The notes: generated by a model not told the origin, from the letters alone. 64,000 nucleotides of DNA from Nocardioides sp. L-11A (GCA_029961745.1 CP124680.1:4960001-5024000); one strand, 5' to 3'; shown: positions 44,115 through 55,626, numbered from the stretch's first letter. Made by a program: numbers and translations.

Positions 44115-44816
44115 ATGCAGCCCCGGGGCACGATCCCGAGCCCCAACATCTGGAACCACACGGCGACCTACGAGATCGAGAACCGCGCCGCCGATCCCGA
44201 CGGCCGACTCTGGGCGGCGATGCGCGAGCGCGCGGATTGGGCCGACCGGGTCGTGCTCGACCTGGGCTGCGGCACCGGCTTCCACCTCCCGCGGTTCGCC
44301 GAGACGGCGGCGCGGGTGATCGGCGTCGAGCCCCATGCCGGTCTCGCCAAGCTCGCGACACGGCGGCTGCGCACCCGCGGCGTCGCGCACGGCGAGGTGC
44401 TGCGCGGCACGGCCCAGGCCGTCCCGTTGCCGGACGCGTCGGTCGACGTGGTGCACGCCCGGTGGGCCTACTTCTTCGGCCGCGGCAGCGAGCCCGGGCT
44501 CGCCGAGCTGGACCGCGTCGTACGACGGGGCGGCGTCGCGCTGGTCATCGACAACGACGGCTCGCGCTCCACCTTCGGCGGCTGGTTCCGCCGGGGCTAT
44601 CCCCACCTCGACCCGCCCGCCGAGACCGAGCGGTTCTGGCGCCTGCGCGGGTGGACCCTCGACCGGGTGGACATGGGCTGGCGGTTCGCGTCCCGCGCGG
44701 ACCTGGAGGCCGTCGTACGTATCGAGTTCACCCGCGAGATCGCCGACGAGCTGCTGCGCGAGCACGACGGGCTCGAGGTGGACTACGCGGTCAACCTCTG
44801 GTCGAGGACGTTCTGA
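44115..44816 (+). CDS. SAM-dependent class I methyltransferase
   Basis: This 233-residue protein has the SAM-binding motif I VVLDLGCGTGFHLPRFAE near residue 46, motif II VIGVEPHAGLAKLA, and VDVVHARWAYFFGRG near residue 112, as in UbiE/COQ5-like Methyltransf_11 proteins. The substrate is unknown. ATG at 44115 lies 8 bp after the VOC stop. The stop is followed 8 nt later by the stop-proximal repeat. Confidence 0.87.
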   Translation: MQPRGTIPSPNIWNHTATYEIENRAADPDGRLWAAMRERADWADRVVLDLGCGTGFHLPRFAETAARVIGVEPHAGLAKLATRRLRTRGVAHGEVLRGTAQAVPLPDASVDVVHARWAYFFGRGSEPGLAELDRVVRRGGVALVIDNDGSRSTFGGWFRRGYPHLDPPAETERFWRLRGWTLDRVDMGWRFASRADLEAVVRIEFTREIADELLREHDGLEVDYAVNLWSRTF

Positions 44817-44824
44817 GTTGAATC

Positions 44825-44862
44825 GGCCGAGCGTGTCGCCGATCGAGGGCGCCGCACGGACC
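44825..44862 (+). repeat. Stop-proximal repeat copy after methyltransferase gene
   Basis: Begins GGCCGAGCGTGTCGCC then GATCGAGG and continues into CGCACGGACC. It matches, in the same orientation relative to the upstream gene, the sequences after hemB and after the HTH gene at 31093. Confidence 0.72.
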
Positions 44863-44890
44863 TCGCTGCCCACGGCTCGCGCCGGCACGG

Positions 44891-45925
44891 CTACCGCGTG
44901 CTCGACGCCCTGATCTGCAGCTCCGGCTGCAACAGCACGCCGTCGGCGGTGGCGTGCGCGGGCGCGAGCAGGACCCGCAGCGCGGCCACCAGGTGGACGG
45001 CGACCTCCTCCAGCGGCTGACGTACCGAGGACAGCCCCATCACCTGGGCGACCTGGGAGTCGTCGAAGCCGACGACCGCGATGTCGCGGCCGGGCGCCAG
45101 GCCCCGGTCGGACAGGGCGCCGAGCACGCCGACCGCGAGCGTGTCGGACGCGCAGACGAACGCCGTCGGCGCGCTCGACTCGAGCAGTGACGCCGCGGCC
45201 CGGCCGCCGGCGAGCACGTCGTCCTCGACCGCGGCCTCCAGACCGGCCGTCGGCAGGTCGAGGGCGGCCATCGCCCGGTGCCAGCCGGACCTCCGGTCCT
45301 CGCCGATCCGTGAGCCCGGCTGCCAGCCCAGCCACGCGATCCGCTCGTGGCCCTGGCCGCGCAGGTGCTCGGTCGCCGCCTGGACGCCGGCCGCGCCGTC
45401 GACGTCCACCCACGGGTGGCTCGCCGCCGGGTCGTCCCAGGGCCGCCCGAAGGCCACGAAGGGAGCCCGCCGCTGCGCCAGCCCGATCGTCTGCGGGTTG
45501 CCGAGGTAGGTGTCGGTCACGACGAACGCGTCGACGGCGGTCGAGCGGAGCAGGTCGTCGTAGCCGCCGAGCGGATCGGGCCGCTCCCCCTCCGCCACCC
45601 GGCCGCCTGAGAACAGCAGCACGTGGTAGCCGGCCTCACGTGAGGCCTCCACGAGCGCGTGCACGAACCGGTCCATCGCCATGTTGGCGGTGAACTCCTG
45701 GGGCGGACTCAGCCGCAGACCGACCAGGTGCGAGGAGCGGGTCCGCAGGTGCCGGGCCGCCTGATTGGGCGTGTAGTCGAGGTGCTCGATGGCCTCCTGC
45801 ACGCGGACGAGGGTGTCGGGCCGCAGCAGATCAGGGTTGTTGATGGCGTTGGAGACCGTCTGCCGGGAGACGCCGGCCCGCTCGGCGACGTCGGCGAGGG
45901 TGGCCGGCGGTCGGGGGACGTCCAT
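44891..45925 (-). CDS. LacI family transcriptional regulator
   Basis: This 344-residue regulator has an N-terminal HTH and hinge (TLADVAERAGVSRQTVSNAI, then RVQEAIEHLDYTPNQAARHL, residues 9-60) and a periplasmic-binding-protein-like sugar domain with PWVDVDGAAGVQAATEHL and FVCASDTLAVGVLGAL, VVGFDDSQVAQ. It is a typical sugar-responsive repressor, but no sugar uptake genes are adjacent. ATG at 45925 (GTG one codon before is possible). It is divergent from radA across about 80 bp. Confidence 0.9.
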   Translation of the reverse strand: MDVPRPPATLADVAERAGVSRQTVSNAINNPDLLRPDTLVRVQEAIEHLDYTPNQAARHLRTRSSHLVGLRLSPPQEFTANMAMDRFVHALVEASREAGYHVLLFSGGRVAEGERPDPLGGYDDLLRSTAVDAFVVTDTYLGNPQTIGLAQRRAPFVAFGRPWDDPAASHPWVDVDGAAGVQAATEHLRGQGHERIAWLGWQPGSRIGEDRRSGWHRAMAALDLPTAGLEAAVEDDVLAGGRAAASLLESSAPTAFVCASDTLAVGVLGALSDRGLAPGRDIAVVGFDDSQVAQVMGLSSVRQPLEEVAVHLVAALRVLLAPAHATADGVLLQPELQIRASSTR

Positions 45926-46005
45926 CACGCGATTCTCCCATGTCGTTCTCCACCGCCACCGCGCGCCAGGGTGGATGCGTCGGCCCCCTGCTCTACTGTC
46001 GTGCC

Positions 46006-47436
46006 ATGGCTGGTTCGAAAACACGTTCGACTTACCGCTGCAGCGAGTGCGGCTGGTCCACTGCGCGCTGGGTCGGCCGCTGCGGCGAGTGCCAGGCGTG
46101 GGGCTCGGTGTCCGAGACGGCTGTCGCGAGCGCCACGTCCTCGAGTCGTACGACGGCCGCGCCCGTCACGAGTGCCGCGATCCCGATCGGGCAGGTCTCG
46201 GCGGAGCGCGCCGTCCACCACCGCTCCGGCGTGCCCGAGCTCGACCGCGTCCTCGGCGGCGGCCTGGTGCCGGGTGCCGCCGTGCTCCTCGCCGGCGAGC
46301 CCGGCGTCGGCAAGTCGACCCTGCTGCTCGAGGTGGCCGCCCGCACCGCCGGCACCCGCCAGCGCACGCTCTACGTCACCGGCGAGGAGTCGGCCGCGCA
46401 GGTCCGGCTGCGCGCCGACCGCACGGGCGGCATCCACGACCAGCTCTACCTCGCCGCCGAGACCGACCTCGGTGCGGTGCTCACCCACATCGAGCAGGTC
46501 CGGCCCAGCACGGTGGTGATCGACTCCGTGCAGACCATCGGTGCCTCCGGGGTCGACGGGGTGCCGGGTGGCGTCACCCAGGTCAAGGAGGTGGCCCAGG
46601 CGCTGGTGCGGATGGCGAAGAGCCGCGACATCACCGTGGTGATGATCGGGCACGTCACCAAGGACGGCGCGATCGCCGGCCCGCGGGTCCTGGAGCACCT
46701 CGTCGACGTCGTCCTCCACTTCGAGGGCGAGCGCAACTCCCGGTTCCGGATGCTGCGCGCGGTCAAGAACCGGTTCGGCCCGGTCGACGAGGTGGGCTGT
46801 TTCGACCTCGGCCCCGACGGCATCCGCACCGTCGACGACCCGACCGGCATCTTCGTCGAGCGTCACCACGGCCGGGTTCCCGGCACCTGCGTCGCGGTCT
46901 CCATGGAGGGCCGGCGGCCGCTGCTGGCCGAGGTGCAGGGCCTGGTCACGCTCTCGCCCGCCGAGCGCCCGCGCCGGACCACCTCGGGCATCGACGGCTC
47001 CCGGCTCGCGATGGTCCTCGCCGTCCTCCAACAGCACTGCGGGCTCCGGCTCCACCAGCACGACGTCTTCGCCTCCACGGTCGGCGGCGCGCGGCTCAGC
47101 GACCCCGCGGCCGACCTCGCCCTGGCCATCGCCATCGCGTCGGCCCACTTCGTCAGCGCGCCTCCGGCCGGCGTGGTCGCGCTCGGCGAGATCGGGCTGT
47201 CGGGCGAGCTGCGCCGGGTCCGCGATCTCCCGCAGCGACTCGCCGAGGCCGCTCGGCTGGGCTTCGCGATGGCCGTGGTCCCTGCCGACCCGGGCACCGC
47301 GCAGGGCGTGCGACGCACCGGGAGCGAGCGGACCGTCGACGGCATGCGCGTGGTCGAGGTGCCCGACGTCGGCGCCGCGCTGCGCGTGCTGCACCTCGAC
47401 CAGCGGACGAAGCACGCGCTGGAGGTGGTCGAGTAG
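46006..47436 (+). CDS. radA: DNA repair protein RadA
   Basis: This 476-residue RecA-like protein helps branch migration in recombinational repair. It has an N-terminal zinc finger (YRCSECGWSTARWVGRCGEC), Walker A LLAGEPGVGKSTLLLEVA near residue 92, the KNRFGP motif near residue 252 and a C-terminal Lon-like domain (FASTVGGARLSDPAADLALA, then ALGEIGLSGELRRV). The ATG at 46006 lies 6 nt after TACTGT (45994-45999), so it is probably leaderless. Followed by disA, as in mycobacteria. Confidence 0.95.
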   Translation: MAGSKTRSTYRCSECGWSTARWVGRCGECQAWGSVSETAVASATSSSRTTAAPVTSAAIPIGQVSAERAVHHRSGVPELDRVLGGGLVPGAAVLLAGEPGVGKSTLLLEVAARTAGTRQRTLYVTGEESAAQVRLRADRTGGIHDQLYLAAETDLGAVLTHIEQVRPSTVVIDSVQTIGASGVDGVPGGVTQVKEVAQALVRMAKSRDITVVMIGHVTKDGAIAGPRVLEHLVDVVLHFEGERNSRFRMLRAVKNRFGPVDEVGCFDLGPDGIRTVDDPTGIFVERHHGRVPGTCVAVSMEGRRPLLAEVQGLVTLSPAERPRRTTSGIDGSRLAMVLAVLQQHCGLRLHQHDVFASTVGGARLSDPAADLALAIAIASAHFVSAPPAGVVALGEIGLSGELRRVRDLPQRLAEAARLGFAMAVVPADPGTAQGVRRTGSERTVDGMRVVEVPDVGAALRVLHLDQRTKHALEVVE

Positions 47437-47549
47437 GACCCATACACACCCCACCGACGAGGCCGGCTGTCGAATATCCAGGCATGAGGCAGGCTCGGCG
47501 CGGATAGGGTGACCTCGTCCGGGCAGCACACGAGCAGGGAGCACCACCA

Positions 47550-48623
47550 GTGGTCACGTCGGCCGATCTCCGACTCCGCGAGGCGCTCGCGTCCATCGCC
47601 CCCGGCACTCCCCTTCGCGATGGCCTCGAACGGATCCTGCGCGGCCGCACCGGCGCGCTCATCGTGCTCGGCCAGGACCGGCTGGTCGACAGCCTGTGCA
47701 CCGGCGGCTTCGAGCTCGACGTCCCCTTCACGGCGACCGGCCTGCGCGAGCTGGCCAAGATGGATGGCGCGATCATCGTCGACGGCCCGGTCAACCGGAT
47801 CGTCCGCGCGGCCGTGCACCTGATGCCCGACCAGTCGATCCCGTCGGAGGAGACCGGCACCCGCCACCGCACCGCCGACCGGGTCGCGAAACAGACCGGC
47901 CACCCGGTGATCTCGGTGTCGCAGTCGATGCAGATCATCGCGGCGTACGTCGGGGAGACCCGTCACGTCCTCGAGGACTCCGGCCAGATCCTGTCCCGCG
48001 CGAATCAGGCGCTGGCGACCCTGGAGCGCTACAAGCTGCGCCTCGACGAGGTCTCCAGCACGTTGTCGGCGCTGGAGATCGAGGACCTGGTGACGGTCCG
48101 CGACGTCGCGGTGGTCGCCCAGCGCCTGGAGATGGTCAGCCGGATCGCCCGCGAGATCGAGGACTACGTGCTCGAGCTCGGCACCGACGGCCGGCTGCTC
48201 GCCCTCCAGCTCGAGGAGCTGGTGACCGGCGTCGACACCGAGCGCGCCCTGGTGATCCGCGACTACGTCCCGTCCCGGCGCCGCAGTCGCGAGCCCGGCG
48301 ACCTGCTCTCGAAGCTGGAGCAGCTCTCCTCCACCGACCTGGTCGATCCGTCGGCGGTGGCCAAGGTGCTCGGCATCGGCACCGGCGAGCACCTCGACGG
48401 CGCCGTCGCCCCGCGCGGGTACCGTCTGCTGACCAAGGTGCCGCGTCTGCCGGCCAGCGTCGTGGAGGGCCTGGTCGACCACTTCGGCACCCTGCAGAAG
48501 CTGCTCTCCGCGGGCATCGACGACCTCCAGGCGGTCGAGGGCGTCGGCGAGCTCCGCGCCCGGAGTGTCCGCGAGGGGCTCAGCCGGCTGGCCGAGTCGA
48601 CCATCCTCGAGCGCTACGTGTAG
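47550..48623 (+). CDS. disA: DNA integrity scanning diadenylate cyclase DisA
   Basis: This 357-residue enzyme makes c-di-AMP and senses branched DNA. The N-terminal DAC domain (1-145) has the DGAIIVDG and [12 protein letters not shown] motifs near residues 72 and 107; a helical linker follows, and a C-terminal RuvA-like HhH domain (about 285-357) has [20 protein letters not shown] and [19 protein letters not shown] at 47550; a TAGGGT -10 is at 47505-47510. It shows the cell uses c-di-AMP. Confidence 0.95.
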   Translation: MVTSADLRLREALASIAPGTPLRDGLERILRGRTGALIVLGQDRLVDSLCTGGFELDVPFTATGLRELAKMDGAIIVDGPVNRIVRAAVHLMPDQSIPSEETGTRHRTADRVAKQTGHPVISVSQSMQIIAAYVGETRHVLEDSGQILSRANQALATLERYKLRLDEVSSTLSALEIEDLVTVRDVAVVAQRLEMVSRIAREIEDYVLELGTDGRLLALQLEELVTGVDTERALVIRDYVPSRRRSREPGDLLSKLEQLSSTDLVDPSAVAKVLGIGTGEHLDGAVAPRGYRLLTKVPRLPASVVEGLVDHFGTLQKLLSAGIDDLQAVEGVGELRARSVREGLSRLAESTILERYV

Positions 48624-48653
48624 TCCCGCAGAGGCCGGTGGCACAGCCGCCGG

Positions 48654-49382
48654 TCACTGCACGGCGCACCAGGCGCCGTCGCGGAGCTCCGCCTGCACCC
48701 CCAGGGCCGTGTCCCCGACGGTCTCACGCAGTTCGGCGAACCCGCGGTCCTCGCCGGCGACGCTGACCGGGCCGAGCTCCCAGTCGCCACCCTCGACGGC
48801 GGAGACGACATCGTGCAGCGTCGAGGTCCCGTCGCAGGCGAGCTGGTCCGCGGCGGCGCTGTCCGGCTTGGTGAGGGCCGCGAGATAGCTCTCGGCGAAG
48901 GTGGTCAGCGCCTCCTCGGCGGCACCGTCCGAGTCGTCGGGAGAAGGACCGGCGGGAGAAGAATCGGCGGGCGGTGAGCCAGCTCGGTCGGTCGAGCTCG
49001 CACAGGCCCGGTTCGCGTAGCTGAAGAAGGCGAGGACGTCGGCGGCGTCGTCCTCGTCGATCCCGTAGACCTCCGCGAGGCTGGCGGCCTCGGCCGCGAC
49101 CTGGTCCAGCTCCCGCAGCTGCGCCTCGTCGACCTCGCCGAGCTGCTCGACGAAGACCTCGAACCCGGACCGCGCGTCGCCGTCGATGTCGTCGGGGGTG
49201 CCGACCTCGTCGAGCGCCGCCGCCCGGTCGTGCGCGGCGTCGACACTGTTGCCGGAGCCTCCTGCCCAGACCGCGCAGAAGTCCTCCGTGCTCGCGTCAC
49301 CCGGCGAGCCGCCGCATCCGGTGAGGGTGGTGGCGAGCAGCAGCGCGGCTGCTCCGGTCCCGAGAATCCGTGAGAGGTCCAC
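48654..49382 (-). CDS. Hypothetical lipoprotein
   Basis: This 242-residue protein has a lipoprotein signal (ALLLATTLTGCGGSPGDAS, Cys near residue 22), a helical acidic domain (about 30-130) and a low-complexity Ser/Pro/Asp linker (about 130-160) before a small C-terminal domain with WELGPVSVAGEDRGFAELRE. No function is recognised. GTG at 49382 follows GGGGAGGA at a good spacing. It is convergent with disA. Confidence 0.8.
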   Translation of the reverse strand: MDLSRILGTGAAALLLATTLTGCGGSPGDASTEDFCAVWAGGSGNSVDAAHDRAAALDEVGTPDDIDGDARSGFEVFVEQLGEVDEAQLRELDQVAAEAASLAEVYGIDEDDAADVLAFFSYANRACASSTDRAGSPPADSSPAGPSPDDSDGAAEEALTTFAESYLAALTKPDSAAADQLACDGTSTLHDVVSAVEGGDWELGPVSVAGEDRGFAELRETVGDTALGVQAELRDGAWCAVQ

Positions 49383-49431
49383 GTGCCGGTCCTCCCCGCT
49401 CGCCCGCCCCCCAAACAGCGGAAGGGGCAGG

Positions 49432-50259
49432 TCAGTTGGTCGGCGTCTTCGGCTGCTTGGCCTTCTTGGTGTGCTTCGCCTTCGGCGTGACCTGGATGGT
49501 CTCCGGAGCCGGCGCACCCAGCGCGAAGTCCGCGTGGGCCGGCTCGCCGCCGAGCGCCGCGGCCGCCACGGTGAAGCTGCCCGGCTTCACCCAGCCCGCG
49601 CGACGGGTGCAGCCGTCCGTGGACTCCCGCGCCTCGGCCCAGATCACCTGGACCGTGGCGGTCACCGCCTGCCGTACGACGACCGGCTGGTCGGCGAGCG
49701 CCTGCGGGCACTGCCGGGTGGTCCACACGTCGCCACTGTCGCGGGCGACCTTGACCACCACCGTGCTGGCGTTGACCTGCCAGGTGCAGGCCGGCGACTC
49801 GCGGGTCTGCAGGGTCAGGATCACCGGTACGTCGCGACCGGCCACGGCTCCCTCGGCCACGGACGGGGTGACGATGACGTCCGCCGGGTCGCACTCACCC
49901 TGCGGCTCGGCGAGCGCCGGCGTGACCGGCTCCGTCGGCGCGGTCGCGCCGGTCCCGTCGCCGGCCTCGGCCCCCTCGCCCTGCTGGCCGGCCTGTTCCC
50001 CGGCGCCGTCCGCTCCGGTCGACTCGGTCGACTCGGTCGAGCCCGCCCCGACCCGGCCGCCGGCCTGTTCCGCGGCCGCCTGGTCGCCGGAGCGGGCGTC
50101 GCTGCCTGCGGTGAGCAGCCGGGCGGTCACGAAGACGAGGGCGAACGCGACGCCGAGCACGAACACCCGTCGCCGCCAGTACACGCCGGCCGGGAGCGAC
50201 CGGCGGGCCGCCGTACCGCGAGCGGGGCTCGGGCGGCGGGACCCAGACCTGGACGGCAT
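49432..50259 (-). CDS. Membrane-anchored hypothetical protein (Rv3587c position)
   Basis: This 275-residue protein has a basic N-terminus, one transmembrane helix (VFVLGVAFALVFVTARLL, about 33-50), a Gly/Glu/Thr-rich spacer (55-110) and an extracytoplasmic domain with four cysteines (GECDPADVIVTPSVAEGAVA, SPACTWQV, RQCPQAL, DGCTRRAG), ending in a Lys-rich tail. It sits between disA and mutY, the position of the membrane protein Rv3587c in M. tuberculosis. Function unknown. Confidence 0.8.
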   Translation of the reverse strand: MPSRSGSRRPSPARGTAARRSLPAGVYWRRRVFVLGVAFALVFVTARLLTAGSDARSGDQAAAEQAGGRVGAGSTESTESTGADGAGEQAGQQGEGAEAGDGTGATAPTEPVTPALAEPQGECDPADVIVTPSVAEGAVAGRDVPVILTLQTRESPACTWQVNASTVVVKVARDSGDVWTTRQCPQALADQPVVVRQAVTATVQVIWAEARESTDGCTRRAGWVKPGSFTVAAAALGGEPAHADFALGAPAPETIQVTPKAKHTKKAKQPKTPTN

Positions 50260-50353
50260 GACACGACCGTAGTCAGCCGCGGCCCGCGATCCACGCTGAC
50301 CCGCCGAGGCTCGTGCCGAGGGGCTGTGAGCGACAGGTCACCATAGACCCACT

Positions 50354-51226
50354 ATGACGACGAGCACCTTGGTCGAGCCGATCCTGCGCTGGTACGACGA
50401 GCACGCCCGCGACCTGCCCTGGCGCCGCCCGGATGCGACGCCATGGTCGGTGCTGGTCAGCGAGTTCATGCTGCAGCAGACGCCGGTGGCCCGGGTGCTG
50501 CCCGTCCACGAGGCCTGGCTGACCCGCTGGCCGACGCCGGCCGCCCTGGCCGCCGAGACGTCCGGCGAGGCGGTCCGGGCCTGGGGTCGGCTGGGGTATC
50601 CGCGCCGGGCGCTGCGGCTGCACGCGGCGGCCGCCGCGATCACCGAGCAGCACGGCGGTGAGGTCCCGTCGGCCTACGACGACCTGCTGGCGCTGCCGGG
50701 CATCGGCGACTACACCGCCGCGGCGGTCGCGGCGTTCGCGTACGGACAGCGCCAGGTCGTCCTCGACACCAACGTGCGCCGGGTGCTGGCCCGGACGGTG
50801 ACCGGCACCGAGTTCCCGCCCCGCTCGGTCACCCGCGCGGAACGCGACCTCGGCGCCGAACTGCTCCCGACGGACCCGCCGACCGCCGCGACCTGGTCAG
50901 TGGCGGTGATGGAGCTCGGCGCCCTCGTCTGCACGGCCGACCGGCCGCGCTGCGGCGGCTGCCCGGTCGCCGAGCGGTGCGCGTGGCAGCGGGCCGGCGC
51001 CCCGGCGTACGACGGTCCGCCGCGCCCCGTGCAGGCCTACGCCGGCACCGACCGCCAGTGCCGCGGCCGGCTCCTCGCGGTGCTCCGCGACGCCCCCGGC
51101 GCGGTGGCGAAGAGTCGTCTCGACGCGGCCTGGGACCAGGCGGAGCAGCGCGAGCGGGCGTTGGCCTCCCTCATTGCCGACGGGCTGGTCGCGGTGCACC
51201 CCGACGGCCGCTACGCCCTTCCGTAA
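50354..51226 (+). CDS. mutY: A/G-specific adenine glycosylase MutY
   Basis: This 290-residue base-excision repair enzyme removes A mispaired with 8-oxoG. It shows VSEFMLQQTPVARVLPVHEA near residue 36, HhH/catalytic ALPGIGDYTAAAVAAFAYG then VLDTNVRRVLAR near residues 115-145, and the 4Fe-4S ligands in CTADRPRCGGCPVAERC near residues 195-211. The C-terminal MutT-like domain is short. It is convergent with clpC, with a perfect hairpin in between. Confidence 0.92.
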   Translation: MTTSTLVEPILRWYDEHARDLPWRRPDATPWSVLVSEFMLQQTPVARVLPVHEAWLTRWPTPAALAAETSGEAVRAWGRLGYPRRALRLHAAAAAITEQHGGEVPSAYDDLLALPGIGDYTAAAVAAFAYGQRQVVLDTNVRRVLARTVTGTEFPPRSVTRAERDLGAELLPTDPPTAATWSVAVMELGALVCTADRPRCGGCPVAERCAWQRAGAPAYDGPPRPVQAYAGTDRQCRGRLLAVLRDAPGAVAKSRLDAAWDQAEQRERALASLIADGLVAVHPDGRYALP

Positions 51227-51228
51227 TT

Positions 51229-51270
51229 CCGCATCGACCCGTCGCGTTCAAACGCGACGGGTCGATGCGG
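51229..51270. terminator. Bidirectional terminator hairpin between mutY and clpC
   Basis: Arms 51229-51248 and 51251-51270 are perfect 20-bp complements (CCGCATCGACCCGTCGCGTT and its complement) with a 2-nt loop. It begins 3 bp after the mutY stop and ends 24 bp before the clpC stop, so it can terminate both. Confidence 0.82.
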
Positions 51271-51293
51271 ATCAGGCGTACAGATGCGACGGG

Positions 51294-53876
<2,583 letters not shown>

Positions 53877-53918
53877 TGCACGCTCCTCACACGTCACACG
53901 GGGTCGTTCACGGGTTAC

Positions 53919-53944
53919 AACCCCGCTCACACCCTACGCGTTCC
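53919..53944 (-). promoter_or_regulatory. SigR/SigH-type promoter upstream of clpC
   Basis: On the minus strand GGAAC (53944-53940), an 18-nt spacer and GTT (53921-53919) match the thiol-stress sigma factor consensus GGAAT-N18-GTT with one change. ClpC belongs to SigR/SigH regulons in Streptomyces and Corynebacterium. Start-site distance to the ATG is about 35-40 nt. Confidence 0.55.
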
Positions 53945-54054
53945 GGCCCAGGGACCCTGATCCGTCCGCTGTCAGCGAACGCCTGCGCGAACTCCGGTGT
54001 TTCGCCACGGCCCTGTCGGGCAGCAGTCAAGGCAACCCGACCGGAGGAGCCCCC

Positions 54055-55599
54055 ATGCCGCCGACCTATTCGAGCCAGGCGATCACCGACTACAAGAAGA
54101 CGATCGCCCACAACGCCATCAAGATGATGTTCGAGGAGAAGGGCGTCGGCTGGGAGGGGGACGCCGCGACCGGGTTCAACCAGGGGTCGATGATCCCGTA
54201 CCCCTCCCTCGCGGGGAACACCCTGCCCCCGGTCAGCGGCCCGACCGGCATCGTCCAGTTCTTCGTGCCCGGGGTGTCGATGAACGCCCACGGCCAGTGG
54301 GACCGCGAGGACGGCGCGGCCCTCACCTCCGCCAGCTTCCCGCCCGGCACCACGCTGGTGCGCGAGGAGGAGATCAACAACCTGCCGGGCTACATCTGCC
54401 AGGTCGACCCCTGGACCTCCTGCTACCAGCCGTGGCTGGAGCGGATCGAGTCCATCCTCGAGGGCTGGGACACCCTCCCCGACCACGCCCGCTTCGGACA
54501 GGAGGCGGAGAAGGCCAAGTCCGCTCTCGTGGCGTTGGCGCCGACGACCGGGTACCCCGCGGCCACCGCCCTGGAGTGGCGTCCCTCGTTCACCGACCCT
54601 GCCCCGGCCGTCGCCTTCGACCTGCTCTCGGAGTACGTCGGCGCCGACATCGACTCCGACATGGTCTACAACTTCCGCAGCAAGTACGGCGTCGCCCGGC
54701 TGGGCGTGGTCCTGCAGAACCAGGGCCAGATCGCGCTCGGACTGACCCTGGTCCTCGGTGGCGAGAAGGAGATGTGGTTCAAGGCCGGCGAGGACATCAT
54801 GGCGCTTTGCGGGGCGGCCGAGAACGCCTTCCACTACGAGCCGCCCGACTTCAACTTCAACATCGACCTGAAGGTGGTCAAGGCGTTCCTCGACCTCGCC
54901 GGCGCCTTCGTTCCCCCCAACATCAAGCCGATCGTGGTCGGCGCCTCGGCGATCACCGGCTTCCTGCAGGCGGTCATCCCCGAGGACAAGGCGGAGACGA
55001 CCCCGCCACCTCCGCTGTCCGCCTCGACGGCCGAGCAGGTCGCCACCAACTTCCAGGAGGCGATCCTGACCCTGCGGCGCGCCGTCTTCGCGCAGGAAGA
55101 GGTCCTCTACCACTGCGCGCGGCGGCTCAACGAGGACATCGCCGCCGTCGACCGCACGTTCGTCCACATCCACCCCGATGCCGGCCTCGATCCCGGCATC
55201 ACCACCGCCGAGCAGATCCGGGTCCACACAGGGGCGCTGAAGGACGTCGGGCTCAACCAGGTCCCCGTGATCGCCTCGATCTTCGCCCACGCGGCCGATG
55301 ACACCTACGGCCTCGCGCCGGCCGACATCTGGACCCGGGGCTGGCCGCTGGGCTACGGCACCCACGGCCCCCAGGAGAACGTCGCGGAGATCCTGGCGGA
55401 GTTCGACAAGCTCACCACAGGATCGGCTCGCGAGCTCGTGGAGGCCGGCAAGCTGCTCGCGGTCGCGGCCGGATGGCTCGAGGGTGCCGACCAGGAGTCG
55501 CAGGTCGACCTGACCGGGCTGACCGACGAGCTCGAGCGAGGCGAGACCGGCTGGGCCCCGCCGCCGCCCGAGCCGGTGCTGCCTCCCGGCCTGCGCTGA
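54055..55599 (+). CDS. Unrecognised 514-residue protein
   Basis: No signal peptide or transmembrane helix is obvious. The N-terminal part (1-130) is rich in aromatic and Pro/Gly residues (YPSLAGNTLPPVSGPTG, GIVQFFVPGVSMNAHGQWDR); the middle (about 190-320) is helical with GVVLQNQGQIALGLTLVLGG and MWFKAGEDIMALCGAAENAF; the C-terminus has a Pro-rich tail. The helical middle has a faint resemblance to ESX/WXG-type substrates (MWFKAGED), but this is weak. GGAGGAG precedes the ATG at 54055. It is divergent from clpC and convergent with the response regulator. I cannot assign a function. Confidence 0.78.
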   Translation: MPPTYSSQAITDYKKTIAHNAIKMMFEEKGVGWEGDAATGFNQGSMIPYPSLAGNTLPPVSGPTGIVQFFVPGVSMNAHGQWDREDGAALTSASFPPGTTLVREEEINNLPGYICQVDPWTSCYQPWLERIESILEGWDTLPDHARFGQEAEKAKSALVALAPTTGYPAATALEWRPSFTDPAPAVAFDLLSEYVGADIDSDMVYNFRSKYGVARLGVVLQNQGQIALGLTLVLGGEKEMWFKAGEDIMALCGAAENAFHYEPPDFNFNIDLKVVKAFLDLAGAFVPPNIKPIVVGASAITGFLQAVIPEDKAETTPPPPLSASTAEQVATNFQEAILTLRRAVFAQEEVLYHCARRLNEDIAAVDRTFVHIHPDAGLDPGITTAEQIRVHTGALKDVGLNQVPVIASIFAHAADDTYGLAPADIWTRGWPLGYGTHGPQENVAEILAEFDKLTTGSARELVEAGKLLAVAAGWLEGADQESQVDLTGLTDELERGETGWAPPPPEPVLPPGLR

Positions 55600-55626
55600 C
55601 CGAGGAGCACGGCCGGATGCGTCGGG

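Noticed and set aside
53980..54010. ClgR operator between clpC and the 54055 gene
   Set aside because: A CGC-N4-GCG pattern is present but the spacing is one base short of the known consensus and it is not symmetric.
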